Shown here piece by piece: positions 1 through 9,715 of a stretch of 40,367 bases of DNA. Every line of letters begins with the position of its first letter. The first letter of the stretch is position 1. The position numbers were made by a program, and so were the translations under genes. Under the pieces are notes generated by a model. That model was given only the letters and a program-made list of their open reading frames with translations. It did not search any database and was not told where the DNA came from. This stretch comes from Anaeromyxobacter terrae (lineage in GTDB: Bacteria > Myxococcota > Myxococcia > Myxococcales > Anaeromyxobacteraceae). The stretch spans positions 1-40,367 of the forward strand of contig NZ_JALCYY010000046.1 in NCBI RefSeq assembly GCF_022690685.1, written 5' to 3'.

Positions 1-262
1 CGCAGGCGCACGAGACCGGAGCCGAGGCGGGCTACCGCAGCGAGGCGCGCCGAGGCGTACTGCCTCCGTACGCCGCAGGCGCAAGGAGCGAGGACGCCCG
101 CCGCAGGCCCGGGATCGTGCCCGGACGCGCCGAGAGACACCCCGCAGGCGCACGAGACCGGAGCCGAGGCGGGCTACCGCAGCGAGGCGCGCCGAGGCGT
201 ACTGCCTCCGTACGCCGCAGGCGCAAGGAGCGAGGACGCCCGCCGCAGGCCCGGTATCGTGC
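1..262. repeat. Tandem direct repeat, period 142 bp (two copies)
   Basis: Bases 1-120 recur at 143-262 with one visible mismatch (113 versus 255); the spacer 121-142 completes the 142-bp unit. The first copy is cut by the window edge, so more copies may lie upstream. Each copy holds a 7-bp inverted repeat, GGCGTAC/GTACGCC, around a 7-nt loop (54-60/68-74 and 196-202/210-216). Copy two ends 6 bp before the stop codon of the minus-strand kamA gene, so its hairpin could sit in that gene's 3' untranslated region. Open frames across the repeat look like composition artefacts. Confidence 0.9.
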
Positions 263-268
263 GCCGTA

Positions 269-1507
269 CTAGGGCTCGAGGTACTCGTACTCCTTGCCCG
301 CATAGTTCCTGAGCACCCAGCGCTTCCCCTCGTGCGAGACGACGTAGTCCGGGTTCACGGGGATCTTGCCGCCGCCCTGCGGCGCGTCGACGACGAAGTG
401 CGGGACGGCGAGGCCGGAGGTGTGGCCGCGCAGGTGCTCGATGATCCGGATGCCGGTCTCGACGGGCGTGCGGAAGTGGCTGATGCCCTTCGAGAGATCG
501 CACTGGTAGATGTAGTAGGGCCGGATCCGCATGAGCAGGAGCTTGTGGTTCAGCTCCTTCACGATCTTCGGATCGTCGTTCACGCCCTTCAGGAGCACCA
601 TCTGGTTCCCGATGACGCAGCCCGCGTCGGCGAGACGGCGCGCCGCCTCGAAGGCCTCGGCGGTGCACTCCTTCGGATGGTTGAAGTGCGTGTTCACGAA
701 CACCGGGTGGTGCCGGCGCAGCATGTGGACGAAGTCGTCGGTCACGCGCTGCGGGAGCGTGACGATGTTGCGGGTGCCGAGCCGGAAGATCTCGATGTGC
801 GGGATCGCCCGGAGCCGGCCGAGGATGTAGTCGAGGCGGTCGTCCGAGAGCGAGAGCGGGTCGCCGCCGGAGATGACGACGTCGCGGATCTCCGGATGCG
901 CCGCGATGTACGCGAGCGACTCCTCGATCTGACGCTTCGCCGCCGCGGTCGTCGGGTCGGACACCTTGCGCTTGCGCGTGCAGTGGCGGCAGTAAACCGG
1001 GCAGTTGTGCGTCGTGTAGAACAGGACGCGGTCCGGGTAGCGGTGCGTGATGCCCGGCACCGGCATGTCGCGCTCCTCGGCGAGCGGATCCTCGAGGTCG
1101 GCGGGCGCGATGGTCAGCTCGCCGAGCGTCGGGACCGACTGCAGCCGGATCGGACAGCTCGGGTCGTCGGGATCCATGAGCGCCGCGTAGTACGGCGTGA
1201 TCCCCATGTGGAACTCGGCGTCCGTCTCGACGACCGCGCGGCGCTCCTCGTCCGTGAGGTGGATCACCTTCTCGAGCTGGTCGAGCCGGGTGATCCGCTC
1301 GCGCTGCTGCCAGTGCCAGTCGTTCCAGAGCGCGTCCGGGACGTCCTTCCAGATCGAGCGCGGACCCGGCGCGAAGCGCGCGCGGACGCTCGGGACGGGG
1401 CGGATCCCGTCGTCCCTCGATGGGGACGCAGCGCCGTTCGCACGCTCCGGGGGACGTGAGCCGACGTCCCCGAGCTCACCCCCGCCCATCACAGGAAGAT
1501 TCGCCAT
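269..1507 (-). CDS. kamA: L-lysine 2,3-aminomutase (KamA family radical SAM/PLP enzyme)
   Basis: The 412-aa product fits lysine 2,3-aminomutase, which converts L-lysine to L-beta-lysine using S-adenosylmethionine, a [4Fe-4S] cluster and PLP. The radical-SAM motif CxxxCxxC is at residues 169-176, the PLP lysine is K381 (in QGGGK), and the two aspartates that bind the substrate epsilon-amino group in the clostridial enzyme are kept (D337 in QCDL, D374 in VVDAP). It ends after the core and lacks the CxCxxC tail of clostridial KamA; the position of clostridial Cys268 is Asp (GVNDD), so the interface zinc site is absent. The ATG at 1507 has a GGAG about 9 nt upstream; the first 50 residues are Pro/Arg-rich and look disordered. 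An EpmB-like role in EF-P modification is the alternative, but the length favours KamA. It is transcribed away from a paralogue at 1748. Confidence 0.92.
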   Translation of the reverse strand: MANLPVMGGGELGDVGSRPPERANGAASPSRDDGIRPVPSVRARFAPGPRSIWKDVPDALWNDWHWQQRERITRLDQLEKVIHLTDEERRAVVETDAEFHMGITPYYAALMDPDDPSCPIRLQSVPTLGELTIAPADLEDPLAEERDMPVPGITHRYPDRVLFYTTHNCPVYCRHCTRKRKVSDPTTAAAKRQIEESLAYIAAHPEIRDVVISGGDPLSLSDDRLDYILGRLRAIPHIEIFRLGTRNIVTLPQRVTDDFVHMLRRHHPVFVNTHFNHPKECTAEAFEAARRLADAGCVIGNQMVLLKGVNDDPKIVKELNHKLLLMRIRPYYIYQCDLSKGISHFRTPVETGIRIIEHLRGHTSGLAVPHFVVDAPQGGGKIPVNPDYVVSHEGKRWVLRNYAGKEYEYLEP

Positions 1508-1553
1508 GTCGTCTCGCTCCACGAGGGGGCCCCTCTCAGTGGGCCGCGCGTGT

Positions 1554-1582
1554 CCTTTAACACCGACGCGGCGACATGACAC
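1554..1582 (-). promoter_or_regulatory. Possible promoter of kamA
   Basis: On the minus strand GTGTCA (-35-like, 1577-1582) is followed after 17 bp by TAAAGG (-10-like, 1554-1559). The predicted start would leave a leader of about 40 nt before the kamA ATG at 1507. Both boxes are imperfect; this is pattern matching only. Confidence 0.3.
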
Positions 1583-1747
1583 GGCCCGTCGCCCCACCGA
1601 CCGGGGTGAGTCCCTCCGCGCAGGCACGAGCACAGCGGTCAGGCAGGGGGGCGCTCTGCGACGACCGCGTTTGACCGCCGCGGCGCGGGCGGGTAGCTTC
1701 CGCGGCCCCGCTGGCGTCGAGACTCGATGGCCCGGGCGGGTGATCTC

Positions 1748-2941
1748 ATGGACTGGCGAGCCCGATTCCCCGACGTCTCCGAGCGCGACTGGCGCGACTG
1801 GCGCTGGCAGCACCGGAACGCGCTGCGCACCGCCGAGGACCTCGGGCGCGTCGTCGCCCTGACCGACGGCGAGCGGGCCGGCCTCGCGCACGCGCTGGGC
1901 CGGACGCGCGTGGCGGTGACGCCGTACTACGCGTCGCTCATGGACCCCGTCCACGGGAGCTGTCCGATCCGGATGCAGTCGATCCCGCTCGCCGGCGAGG
2001 CGGCGGAGGCGCCCGGGGACCTGCGCGATCCGGTAGGGGAGGAGACGCACCGGCCCGCCCGCGCGATCGTCCACAAGTACCGCGATCGCGTCCTCTTCCT
2101 CGCCGTCGATCGCTGCTCGGTGTACTGCCGCCACTGCACGCGCCGGCGCATCACGTTCGGCGCCGACGCGGGGTTCGACCGCGACGCGATCGATGAGGGG
2201 CTCGCGTACGTGCGGGCGCACCGGGAGGTGCGGGACGTCATCGTCTCGGGAGGCGACCCGCTCGTCCTCTCGGACGAGCGGCTCGACGCGCTGCTCGGCG
2301 GACTCCGCGCGATCCCGCACGTCCAGCTCCTGCGGGTCGCCACGCGCGCGCCGGTCACCTGCCCGATGCGCCTCACGCCGGCGCTCGCCGCGCTCCTGCG
2401 GCGGCACGCGCCGCTGTTCGTGGTCACGCACTTCAACCACCCGGTCGAGGTCACGCCGGACGCGCGCGCCGCGTGCGAGGCCCTCGTCGACCACGGCGTG
2501 CCCGTCGAGAACCAGTCCGTGCTCCTGCGCGGCGTGAACTCCTCGGCCCGGCTCCTCATCGATCTCAACGAGCGGCTCCTCGCGTGCCGTGTCCGCCCGT
2601 ACTACCTGCACCAGGGCGATCTCGCGGAGGGGACGGCGCACCTGCGCACGCCGCTCGAGGCGGGCGTCGCGATCCTGGAGCAGATGCGGGGGCGGACGAG
2701 CGGGCTCGCGATCCCGCACCTGGCCGTCGATCTCCCGGGGGGCGGCGGAAAGGTCACGCTCTCGCCAGATTACGTGCTGGGGCCGGGCGAGGAGGGCGCG
2801 CCGGGGCACTGGCTCCGGAGCTGGCGCGGCGCGCGCCACTTCTATCCGGAGCCGCCCGAGGCGGATTGCACCTGCCCGCACGAGGCAGTCTACTATGCCC
2901 GCGAGCCAGCCGAGCCCCCGGCAGGCGAAGGGGACGCATGA
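1748..2941 (+). CDS. KamA-family radical SAM aminomutase, second paralogue
   Basis: This 397-aa protein is a divergent paralogue of the neighbouring kamA. It has CxxxCxxC at 123-130, the PLP lysine K335 in GGGGK, and both substrate aspartates (D291 in QGDL, D328 in AVDLP), so a lysine-type substrate is plausible. It differs in having Gly before D291, Ser at the clostridial Cys268 position (GVNSS), and a Cys-x-Cys-Pro-His tail at 374-378 reminiscent of, but shorter than, the clostridial CxCxxC zinc tail. The start is uncertain: ATG 1748 has GGGTGA upstream and places the conserved WRDWRWQ segment as in relatives, while ATG 1727 is possible. Its stop overlaps the start of dedA (ATGA at 2938-2941), indicating translational coupling. 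Possible roles are beta-lysine formation or EpmB-like modification of EF-P; the sequence does not decide. Confidence 0.88.
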   Translation: MDWRARFPDVSERDWRDWRWQHRNALRTAEDLGRVVALTDGERAGLAHALGRTRVAVTPYYASLMDPVHGSCPIRMQSIPLAGEAAEAPGDLRDPVGEETHRPARAIVHKYRDRVLFLAVDRCSVYCRHCTRRRITFGADAGFDRDAIDEGLAYVRAHREVRDVIVSGGDPLVLSDERLDALLGGLRAIPHVQLLRVATRAPVTCPMRLTPALAALLRRHAPLFVVTHFNHPVEVTPDARAACEALVDHGVPVENQSVLLRGVNSSARLLIDLNERLLACRVRPYYLHQGDLAEGTAHLRTPLEAGVAILEQMRGRTSGLAIPHLAVDLPGGGGKVTLSPDYVLGPGEEGAPGHWLRSWRGARHFYPEPPEADCTCPHEAVYYAREPAEPPAGEGDA

Positions 2942-3606
2942 TCCAGTCGGTCGTCGCCAAGCTTGCCGTGTTCACGATCGCCGTCGTCGGGTACCTCGGG
3001 TACGGCGGCGTCGTCCTGCTCATGGCGATCGAGAGCGCGTGCATCCCGCTCCCGTCCGAGATCATCATGCCGCTCGCCGGGTACCACGTGTACCTCGGCA
3101 ACTTCACGCTCCACGGGGCGGCGCTCGCGGGCGCGATCGGCTGCGTGGTGGGATCGGTCCCCGCCTACTACCTGGGCCAGTACGGCGGGCGCCCGCTCAT
3201 CGAGCGGTACGGCCGGTACGTGCTCGTCTCGCATCACGATCTCGACCTCGCGGATCGTCTCTTCCGCCGGTGGGGTCAGTGGGTCGTGTTCGCCGCCCGC
3301 CTCCTCCCCGTCGTCCGCACGTTCATCGCGTTCCCGGCGGGCGTGTCGCGGATGCCGATGGGGAAGTTCATCGCCTTCACGTTCGCGGGTTCGTACCCAT
3401 GGTGCCTCGCGCTCGCGTGGGCCGGCGCGAAGCTCGGCGACAAGTGGGACAGCGACCCGCGCCTCAAGGCCGTGTACCACCGGTTCGAGATCGTCATCGT
3501 GGTCGCCGGCGTCGCCGCGGTGGTCTTCTACGTCTGGCACAAGGTCCGCGCGGCGCGGCGCGACCGCACGGCGACCGTCGAGACGGGCGCGCCGGACGAG
3601 GTGTGA
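2938..3606 (+). CDS. DedA family membrane protein
   Basis: The 222-aa integral membrane protein belongs to the DedA/SNARE-associated family, whose members act as lipid transporters; several recycle undecaprenyl phosphate or phosphatidylethanolamine across the inner membrane. Seen here are the acidic re-entrant motif around ESACIPLPSEIIMPLAG (residues 32-48), the conserved Arg-rich segment AARLLPVVRTF followed by PAGVSRMP, and several hydrophobic spans including one near the C-terminus followed by a basic tail. The start overlaps the stop of kamA2 by four bases, and the stop overlaps the GTG start of the SpoIID-like gene, so the three genes are probably translated together. The substrate cannot be told from sequence. 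Confidence 0.9.
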   Translation: MIQSVVAKLAVFTIAVVGYLGYGGVVLLMAIESACIPLPSEIIMPLAGYHVYLGNFTLHGAALAGAIGCVVGSVPAYYLGQYGGRPLIERYGRYVLVSHHDLDLADRLFRRWGQWVVFAARLLPVVRTFIAFPAGVSRMPMGKFIAFTFAGSYPWCLALAWAGAKLGDKWDSDPRLKAVYHRFEIVIVVAGVAAVVFYVWHKVRAARRDRTATVETGAPDEV

Positions 3607-4457
3607 GGGCCACCGCGCTCGCGCTCCTCCTCTCCGCCGCTCCCGCCCTCGCGGAGGAGCTCATCCGGGTGCGCGTCTCCGAGCTCCCCGAGCGCGTCGA
3701 GGAGGTCCGGCTCGAGGACTACGTCGCGGGCGTCGTGTCGGGAGAGATGCCCGCGAGCTTCCCGGCGGAGGCGCTGAAGGCGCAGGCGGTCGCGGCCCGG
3801 AGCTACGCCCTCACGCGCAAGATCGAGGCCCAGGCCGCGAACCGGCGCTGGGACATCGCGACGGGCGTGCTCGCCCAGGTCTACCGGCACGGCGCGGCGA
3901 GCCCGGCGGCGCGGGCCGCGGCCGATGCGACCGCGGGCGAGGTGCTCGTCTCGGGGATGGAGCCGGTGGAGGCGTACTTCCACGCGTCGTGCGGCGGCAC
4001 GACCGAGGCCGGCCTGCCGGCGCTCGGGCGCGACCTGCCCTACCTCGCGTCGGTCGCGTGCGGGCGCTGCGAGCGGGCGCCGGGGGCGCGCTGGTCGGCG
4101 CGGATCGACGCGCGCGCTCTCGGCGCCGCCGCCGGTCTCCGCGGCGCGGCGACCGGGGCGCGCGTCTCGGCGCGGACGGCGAGCGGCCGCGCGGAGCGGG
4201 TCGAGATCTCCGCCGGGGGGCGGCGTGCGTCGGTGCTCGCCACCGATCTCCGCCAGCGACTCGGCTACGCGCGCCTCCCGTCCCTCGCGTTCGACGTGCG
4301 AGCGGAGCGCGGGGCCTTCGTCTTCGACGGGCGGGGGCAGGGGCACGGCGCCGGCCTCTGCCAGTGGGGGGCGGCCGGGCTCGCGCGCGAGGGGAAGGGC
4401 TACCGCGAGATCCTCCTCCACTACTATCCCGGCGCGGACGTGGCCCGGATGTACTGA
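3603..4457 (+). CDS. SpoIID/LytB domain exported protein (putative lytic transglycosylase)
   Basis: The 284-aa product starts at GTG 3603 (GTGA overlap with dedA) with a typical signal peptide, cleaved after about residue 17 (ALA before EE). The rest is a SpoIID/LytB domain: the GEMP segment with the candidate catalytic Glu (E48), KAQAVAARSYA, the YFHASCGG motif and the C-terminal GQGHGAGLCQWGA motif. SpoIID of sporulating Firmicutes cleaves peptidoglycan at denuded glycan strands; in Gram-negative bacteria the domain is thought to act in cell-wall remodelling or division. It is placed between a DedA transporter and queA, 22 bp before the latter. The family call is firm; the exact substrate is inferred. 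Confidence 0.9.
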   Translation: MRATALALLLSAAPALAEELIRVRVSELPERVEEVRLEDYVAGVVSGEMPASFPAEALKAQAVAARSYALTRKIEAQAANRRWDIATGVLAQVYRHGAASPAARAAADATAGEVLVSGMEPVEAYFHASCGGTTEAGLPALGRDLPYLASVACGRCERAPGARWSARIDARALGAAAGLRGAATGARVSARTASGRAERVEISAGGRRASVLATDLRQRLGYARLPSLAFDVRAERGAFVFDGRGQGHGAGLCQWGAAGLAREGKGYREILLHYYPGADVARMY

Positions 4458-4479
4458 AGGCGTCTCCCGTGGAAACGTC

Positions 4480-5553
4480 ATGAAGCTGTCCGACTTCGAC
4501 TTCGATCTCCCCGAGGCGCTCGTGGCGCAGGAGCCGGTCGAGCCGCGCGACGCCTCGCGCCTGCTCGTCGTCCCGCCCGCCGGCCCGCTCCAGCACCGTG
4601 GGTTCGCGGAGCTCCCGGCGCTGCTCGCGCCGGGCGACCTCCTCGTCTTCAACGACACGAAGGTCATCCCGGCGCGGCTCGTCGGGACGAAGCCGACCGG
4701 CGGCAAGGTGGAGCTGCTCCTGTGCGAGCCGCTCGCGGGCGGGCTCGGCCGGCGCTGGCGCGCGATGGGCCAGGCGTCGAAGCCGATCCGCGAGGGGACG
4801 ACGCTCGCGTTCGACGGGCTCGAGGCGCGCGTCGAGGCGAGCGAGGGGGAGGGCTTCTACCTCGTGACGCTCGACCGCGAGGGCGACGCGCTCGAGGCGG
4901 CGCTCGCGCGCGCGGGCCGGATTCCCTTGCCGCCGTACATCCGGCGGGCGCCCTCCGAGGCGGACCGCGAGCGCTACCAGACGATCTGGGCGCGCGCGCC
5001 CGGCAGCGCGGCCGCGCCGACGGCCGGGCTCCACTTCACCGAGGCGGTCCTCGCCGCGCTCGACGCGCGCGGCGTCGCGCGGACGGCCGTCACCCTCCAC
5101 GTCGGCCCCGGCACGTTCCTGCCGGTCCGCGGCGACTCCATCGAGGGTCACCGGATGCATGCGGAGCAGTACGAGGTCCTGCCCGAGGCGGCCGCCGCGA
5201 TCGCGGCGTGCCGCGCGCGCGGCGGGCGGGTCGTCGCGGTCGGGACCACGTCGGTCCGCACGCTCGAGAGCGCCTGGCGGGACGGCGCGGTCGCGCCGGG
5301 CTCCGGGCGCACCACGCTCTTCATCCGCCCCGGCCACACGTTCCGCGCGGTCGACGCGCTCGTCACGAACTTCCACCTCCCGCGCTCGACCCTGCTCATG
5401 CTCGTGTGTGCGTTCGGCGGCGCCGAGCGGGTCCTCGGGGCCTACCGCGAGGCGGTCGCGCACCGATATCGGTTCTTCAGCTACGGGGACGCCATGCTCC
5501 TCGCGCGGGCCGCCTTGACCGAGGGTCCGCCCTCGCGTCCGCCCGTGCTATAG
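4480..5553 (+). CDS. queA: S-adenosylmethionine:tRNA ribosyltransferase-isomerase QueA
   Basis: The 357-aa product matches QueA, which transfers and isomerises the ribosyl moiety of AdoMet onto 7-aminomethyl-7-deazaguanine in tRNA to give epoxyqueuosine. Family signatures visible are the N-terminal FDFDLPEALVAQEP, LVFNDTKVIPARL, the TAGLHFT segment, the LHVGPGTF motif, and the C-terminal TNFHLPRSTLLMLV and YRFFSYGDAML. The ATG at 4480 is preceded by a weak GGAAA. The length is normal, with a short extra Pro-rich tail. It lies upstream of tgt, the usual partner, from which it is separated by a PilZ-like gene. Confidence 0.97.
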   Translation: MKLSDFDFDLPEALVAQEPVEPRDASRLLVVPPAGPLQHRGFAELPALLAPGDLLVFNDTKVIPARLVGTKPTGGKVELLLCEPLAGGLGRRWRAMGQASKPIREGTTLAFDGLEARVEASEGEGFYLVTLDREGDALEAALARAGRIPLPPYIRRAPSEADRERYQTIWARAPGSAAAPTAGLHFTEAVLAALDARGVARTAVTLHVGPGTFLPVRGDSIEGHRMHAEQYEVLPEAAAAIAACRARGGRVVAVGTTSVRTLESAWRDGAVAPGSGRTTLFIRPGHTFRAVDALVTNFHLPRSTLLMLVCAFGGAERVLGAYREAVAHRYRFFSYGDAMLLARAALTEGPPSRPPVL

Positions 5554-5590
5554 GTTCTCCATCGCAGTCGAAAGGAGCGGGGGGCCGAGC

Positions 5591-7418
<1,828 letters not shown>

Positions 7419-7427
7419 CCGTCAAAG

Positions 7428-7455
7428 CCGGTCGGGCGGGCGAGCCCCCGGCCGG
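7428..7455 (+). terminator. Hairpin after tgt
   Basis: CCGGTCGGG (7428-7436) can pair with CCCGGCCGG (7447-7455), including one G-T wobble, around a 10-nt loop. It starts 10 nt after the tgt stop codon and lacks a T-tract. It may be a terminator or 3'-end stabiliser ahead of the yajC promoter. Confidence 0.35.
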
Positions 7456-7462
7456 AAAGAGG

Positions 7463-7491
7463 TTGCGGGAAGGCGCCAACTCAGGCTAAAA
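7463..7491 (+). promoter_or_regulatory. Possible yajC-secD-secF promoter
   Basis: TTGCGG (7463-7468) and CTAAAA (7486-7491) are separated by 17 bp. A short inverted repeat AAAAG/CTTTT overlaps the end of the -10 region. The yajC ATG is 38 nt downstream, with GGAG near 7520. Confidence 0.4.
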
Positions 7492-7528
7492 GACGGCGCT
7501 TTTCCCTTTCCGTACCCAGCGGAGACTT

Positions 7529-7879
7529 ATGCATCCCGTCCTCCACGCGTTCTTCTCTCAGACCGCGCCCGAGGGGCAGGCCCAGAACCCCATCATGGGG
7601 TTTCTGCCCTTCATCCTCATCGCGGTCGTCTTCTACTTCGTCTTCTTCCGCCCGCAGGCGAAGCAGGCGAAGCAGCACAAGCAGTTCCTCTCCGAGCTGA
7701 AGAAGGGGGACGAGGTGCTCACGCAGGGCGGCATCATCGGCACGATCATCTTCGTCGAGGACCGCACCGTGACGATCGACGCCGGGGGAGGGACGAAGCT
7801 CAGGGTCCTGAAGAGCCAGGTCGCCGGACAGTGGAAGCAGGTCGAGTCCGCTCCGGTGAAGGCGGAGGCGAAGAAGTAG
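7529..7879 (+). CDS. yajC: Preprotein translocase subunit YajC
   Basis: The 116-aa single-span membrane protein is YajC, an accessory of the SecDF complex. It has a short periplasmic N-terminus (HPVLHAFFSQTAP), a transmembrane helix at about residues 22-41, the family motif FFRPQAKQ, and a small cytoplasmic domain containing GDEVLTQGGIIGTI. A GGAG precedes the ATG by about 6 nt. The stop codon abuts the secD start with no gap. Confidence 0.97.
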   Translation: MHPVLHAFFSQTAPEGQAQNPIMGFLPFILIAVVFYFVFFRPQAKQAKQHKQFLSELKKGDEVLTQGGIIGTIIFVEDRTVTIDAGGGTKLRVLKSQVAGQWKQVESAPVKAEAKK

Positions 7880-9715
7880 ATGGAACGGTCCTGGTACTGG
7901 CGCGTCGCGCTCATCGTCGCGGTGGCGCTCTTCTCGCTGTGGCAGCTCGTCCCGAGCTGGTTCTACTTCAAGCTCCCGCCCGACCAGCGCAGCACCGAGG
8001 CGTACGAGCACGCGGTGCCCGGCTGGGCGCCGACGTCCCAGAAGCACCTCAACCTCGGCCTCGACCTCCAGGGCGGCATCCATCTCGCGATGGGCGTCGA
8101 CGTGGAGCGCGCGGTGAAGGCGAAGGTCGCGCGCCGCGGCGACGAGATCGCCGAGTACCTGAAGTCGAAGAACGTCCCCTTCGAGTCGGTGACCACCACG
8201 GCCGGCGGCACGCGGATCGCGGTGAAGGCCGCCGATCCGAAGAAGGTCGGGTCATCGGTCCTCGACTCCTACGACCAGGAGATGTATTCGCCGGGCGTCG
8301 TCGACGGCGCGGTCACCTTCGCGTTCAAGGACACGGTGCTCCGCGAGTTCCAGTCGAAGGCGGTCGAGCAGGCGGAGAAGACGATCCGCAACCGCGTCGA
8401 CAAGTGGGGCGTCTCCGAGCCCGACATCAAGCGCAAGGCGAACAACCAGATCCAGATCCAGCTGCCGGGCTTCAAGGATCCGGAGAAGGCGAAGGAGCTG
8501 CTCGGCCGCACCGCGCAGCTCGAGTTCAAGATCACGGACGACGAGAACCCCCTCCTCGATCAGCTGCGCGGGCAGCTCGCGCCCTGCGCGACCGCTGACG
8601 GCTTCCGCCTGCCGCTGCCCCAGGGCGGCTGCTGGTCGACCGAGTCGGTCGAGCTGCCGAACGGGACGGCGCGCGCGGTGACGATGCTCGCCGCGAACAC
8701 CCGCCCCGAGATCGAGAAGCTCATCCAGGAGAAGGCGGCGCCGCTCCTCGACCCGCAGAAGAACGTCATCGGCATCGGCGAGGCCACCGTCGGTGGCCAG
8801 GGCCCGGTCCGGTCCCAGTACTACCGGACGTACCTCCTCCGCGCGAAGACCGAGCTCACCGGCGACTACATCGCCGACGCGCGCGCCGCGATCGACCAGT
8901 CCCAGCAGTTCGGCCAGTCGGGCCGGCCCCTCGTCCAATTCACCATGAGCGTCGAGGGCGGACGCCTCATGCAGAAGCTGACGAGCGAGAACATGCGCCG
9001 CCGCATGGCGACGGTCCTCGACGACAAGGTCGAGACGGCGCCGTACATCCAGGGCGAGATCTCCACGAACGGGCAGATCACGCTCGGCTCCGGGCGCAAC
9101 CCGCAGGAGATGTTCGAGGAGGCCAACCAGATCGCCCTCGTCCTCAAGGCGGGCGCGCTCCCGGCGCCGGTGACGATCTCCGAGGAGCGCACGGTCGGCG
9201 CGACGCTCGGGCCCGAGCTCGTGAAGCGCGGCACGGTGGCCGCCCTCATCGGCCTCGGCCTCGTGCTCATCTTCATGGTCGTCTACTACCGCGCGAGCGG
9301 GCTCGTCGCGGACGTGGCGCTCGTCCTGAACGGCCTGCTCGTCCTCGCGATCATGGCGATGATCGGCTCGACGCTGACGCTGCCCGGCATCGCCGGCTTC
9401 GTCCTCACCCTCGGCATGGCGGTCGACGCGAACGTGCTCATCAACGAGCGCATCCGCGAGGAGCTGCGCGCGGGGCGGACCATCAAGCAGGCGGTCCAGC
9501 AGGGCTACGACAAGGTGTTCTGGACCATCGTGGACTCGCACGTCACGACCCTCGTCGCGGCGCTCGTCCTCATGAACTACGGGTCGGGCCCGGTGCGCGG
9601 GTTCGCCGTGACGCTCGCGATCGGCCTGATCGCGTCGATGTTCACGTCGATCGTCGTGACCCGCGCCTTCATGGAGTTCTTCACGCGCCACGAGACGGCG
9701 CGCCTGAGCGTGTGA
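7880..9715 (+). CDS. secD: Protein translocase subunit SecD
   Basis: The 611-aa SecD drives late steps of protein export with the proton motive force. A first transmembrane helix (residues 9-30) is followed by the large periplasmic P1 domain starting at the DLQGGIHL motif, then a C-terminal five-helix bundle with GMAVDANVLINERIREE, which is RND-like and carries the conserved Asp. Length and order fit the family. Its stop overlaps the secF start (TGATG), so the partners are translationally coupled. Confidence 0.97.
   Translation: MERSWYWRVALIVAVALFSLWQLVPSWFYFKLPPDQRSTEAYEHAVPGWAPTSQKHLNLGLDLQGGIHLAMGVDVERAVKAKVARRGDEIAEYLKSKNVPFESVTTTAGGTRIAVKAADPKKVGSSVLDSYDQEMYSPGVVDGAVTFAFKDTVLREFQSKAVEQAEKTIRNRVDKWGVSEPDIKRKANNQIQIQLPGFKDPEKAKELLGRTAQLEFKITDDENPLLDQLRGQLAPCATADGFRLPLPQGGCWSTESVELPNGTARAVTMLAANTRPEIEKLIQEKAAPLLDPQKNVIGIGEATVGGQGPVRSQYYRTYLLRAKTELTGDYIADARAAIDQSQQFGQSGRPLVQFTMSVEGGRLMQKLTSENMRRRMATVLDDKVETAPYIQGEISTNGQITLGSGRNPQEMFEEANQIALVLKAGALPAPVTISEERTVGATLGPELVKRGTVAALIGLGLVLIFMVVYYRASGLVADVALVLNGLLVLAIMAMIGSTLTLPGIAGFVLTLGMAVDANVLINERIREELRAGRTIKQAVQQGYDKVFWTIVDSHVTTLVAALVLMNYGSGPVRGFAVTLAIGLIASMFTSIVVTRAFMEFFTRHETARLSV

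Noticed and set aside
1-262. CRISPR array
   Set aside because: There are only two long copies with a 22-nt remainder, no short repeat-spacer pattern and no cas genes.
269-2941. Idea that the two KamA paralogues form a shared zinc site, one giving Cys268 and the other the CxC tail
   Set aside because: On alignment the Cys268 position is Asp (GVNDD) in the first and Ser (GVNSS) in the second; the Cys of QCDL is a different residue next to the substrate Asp.
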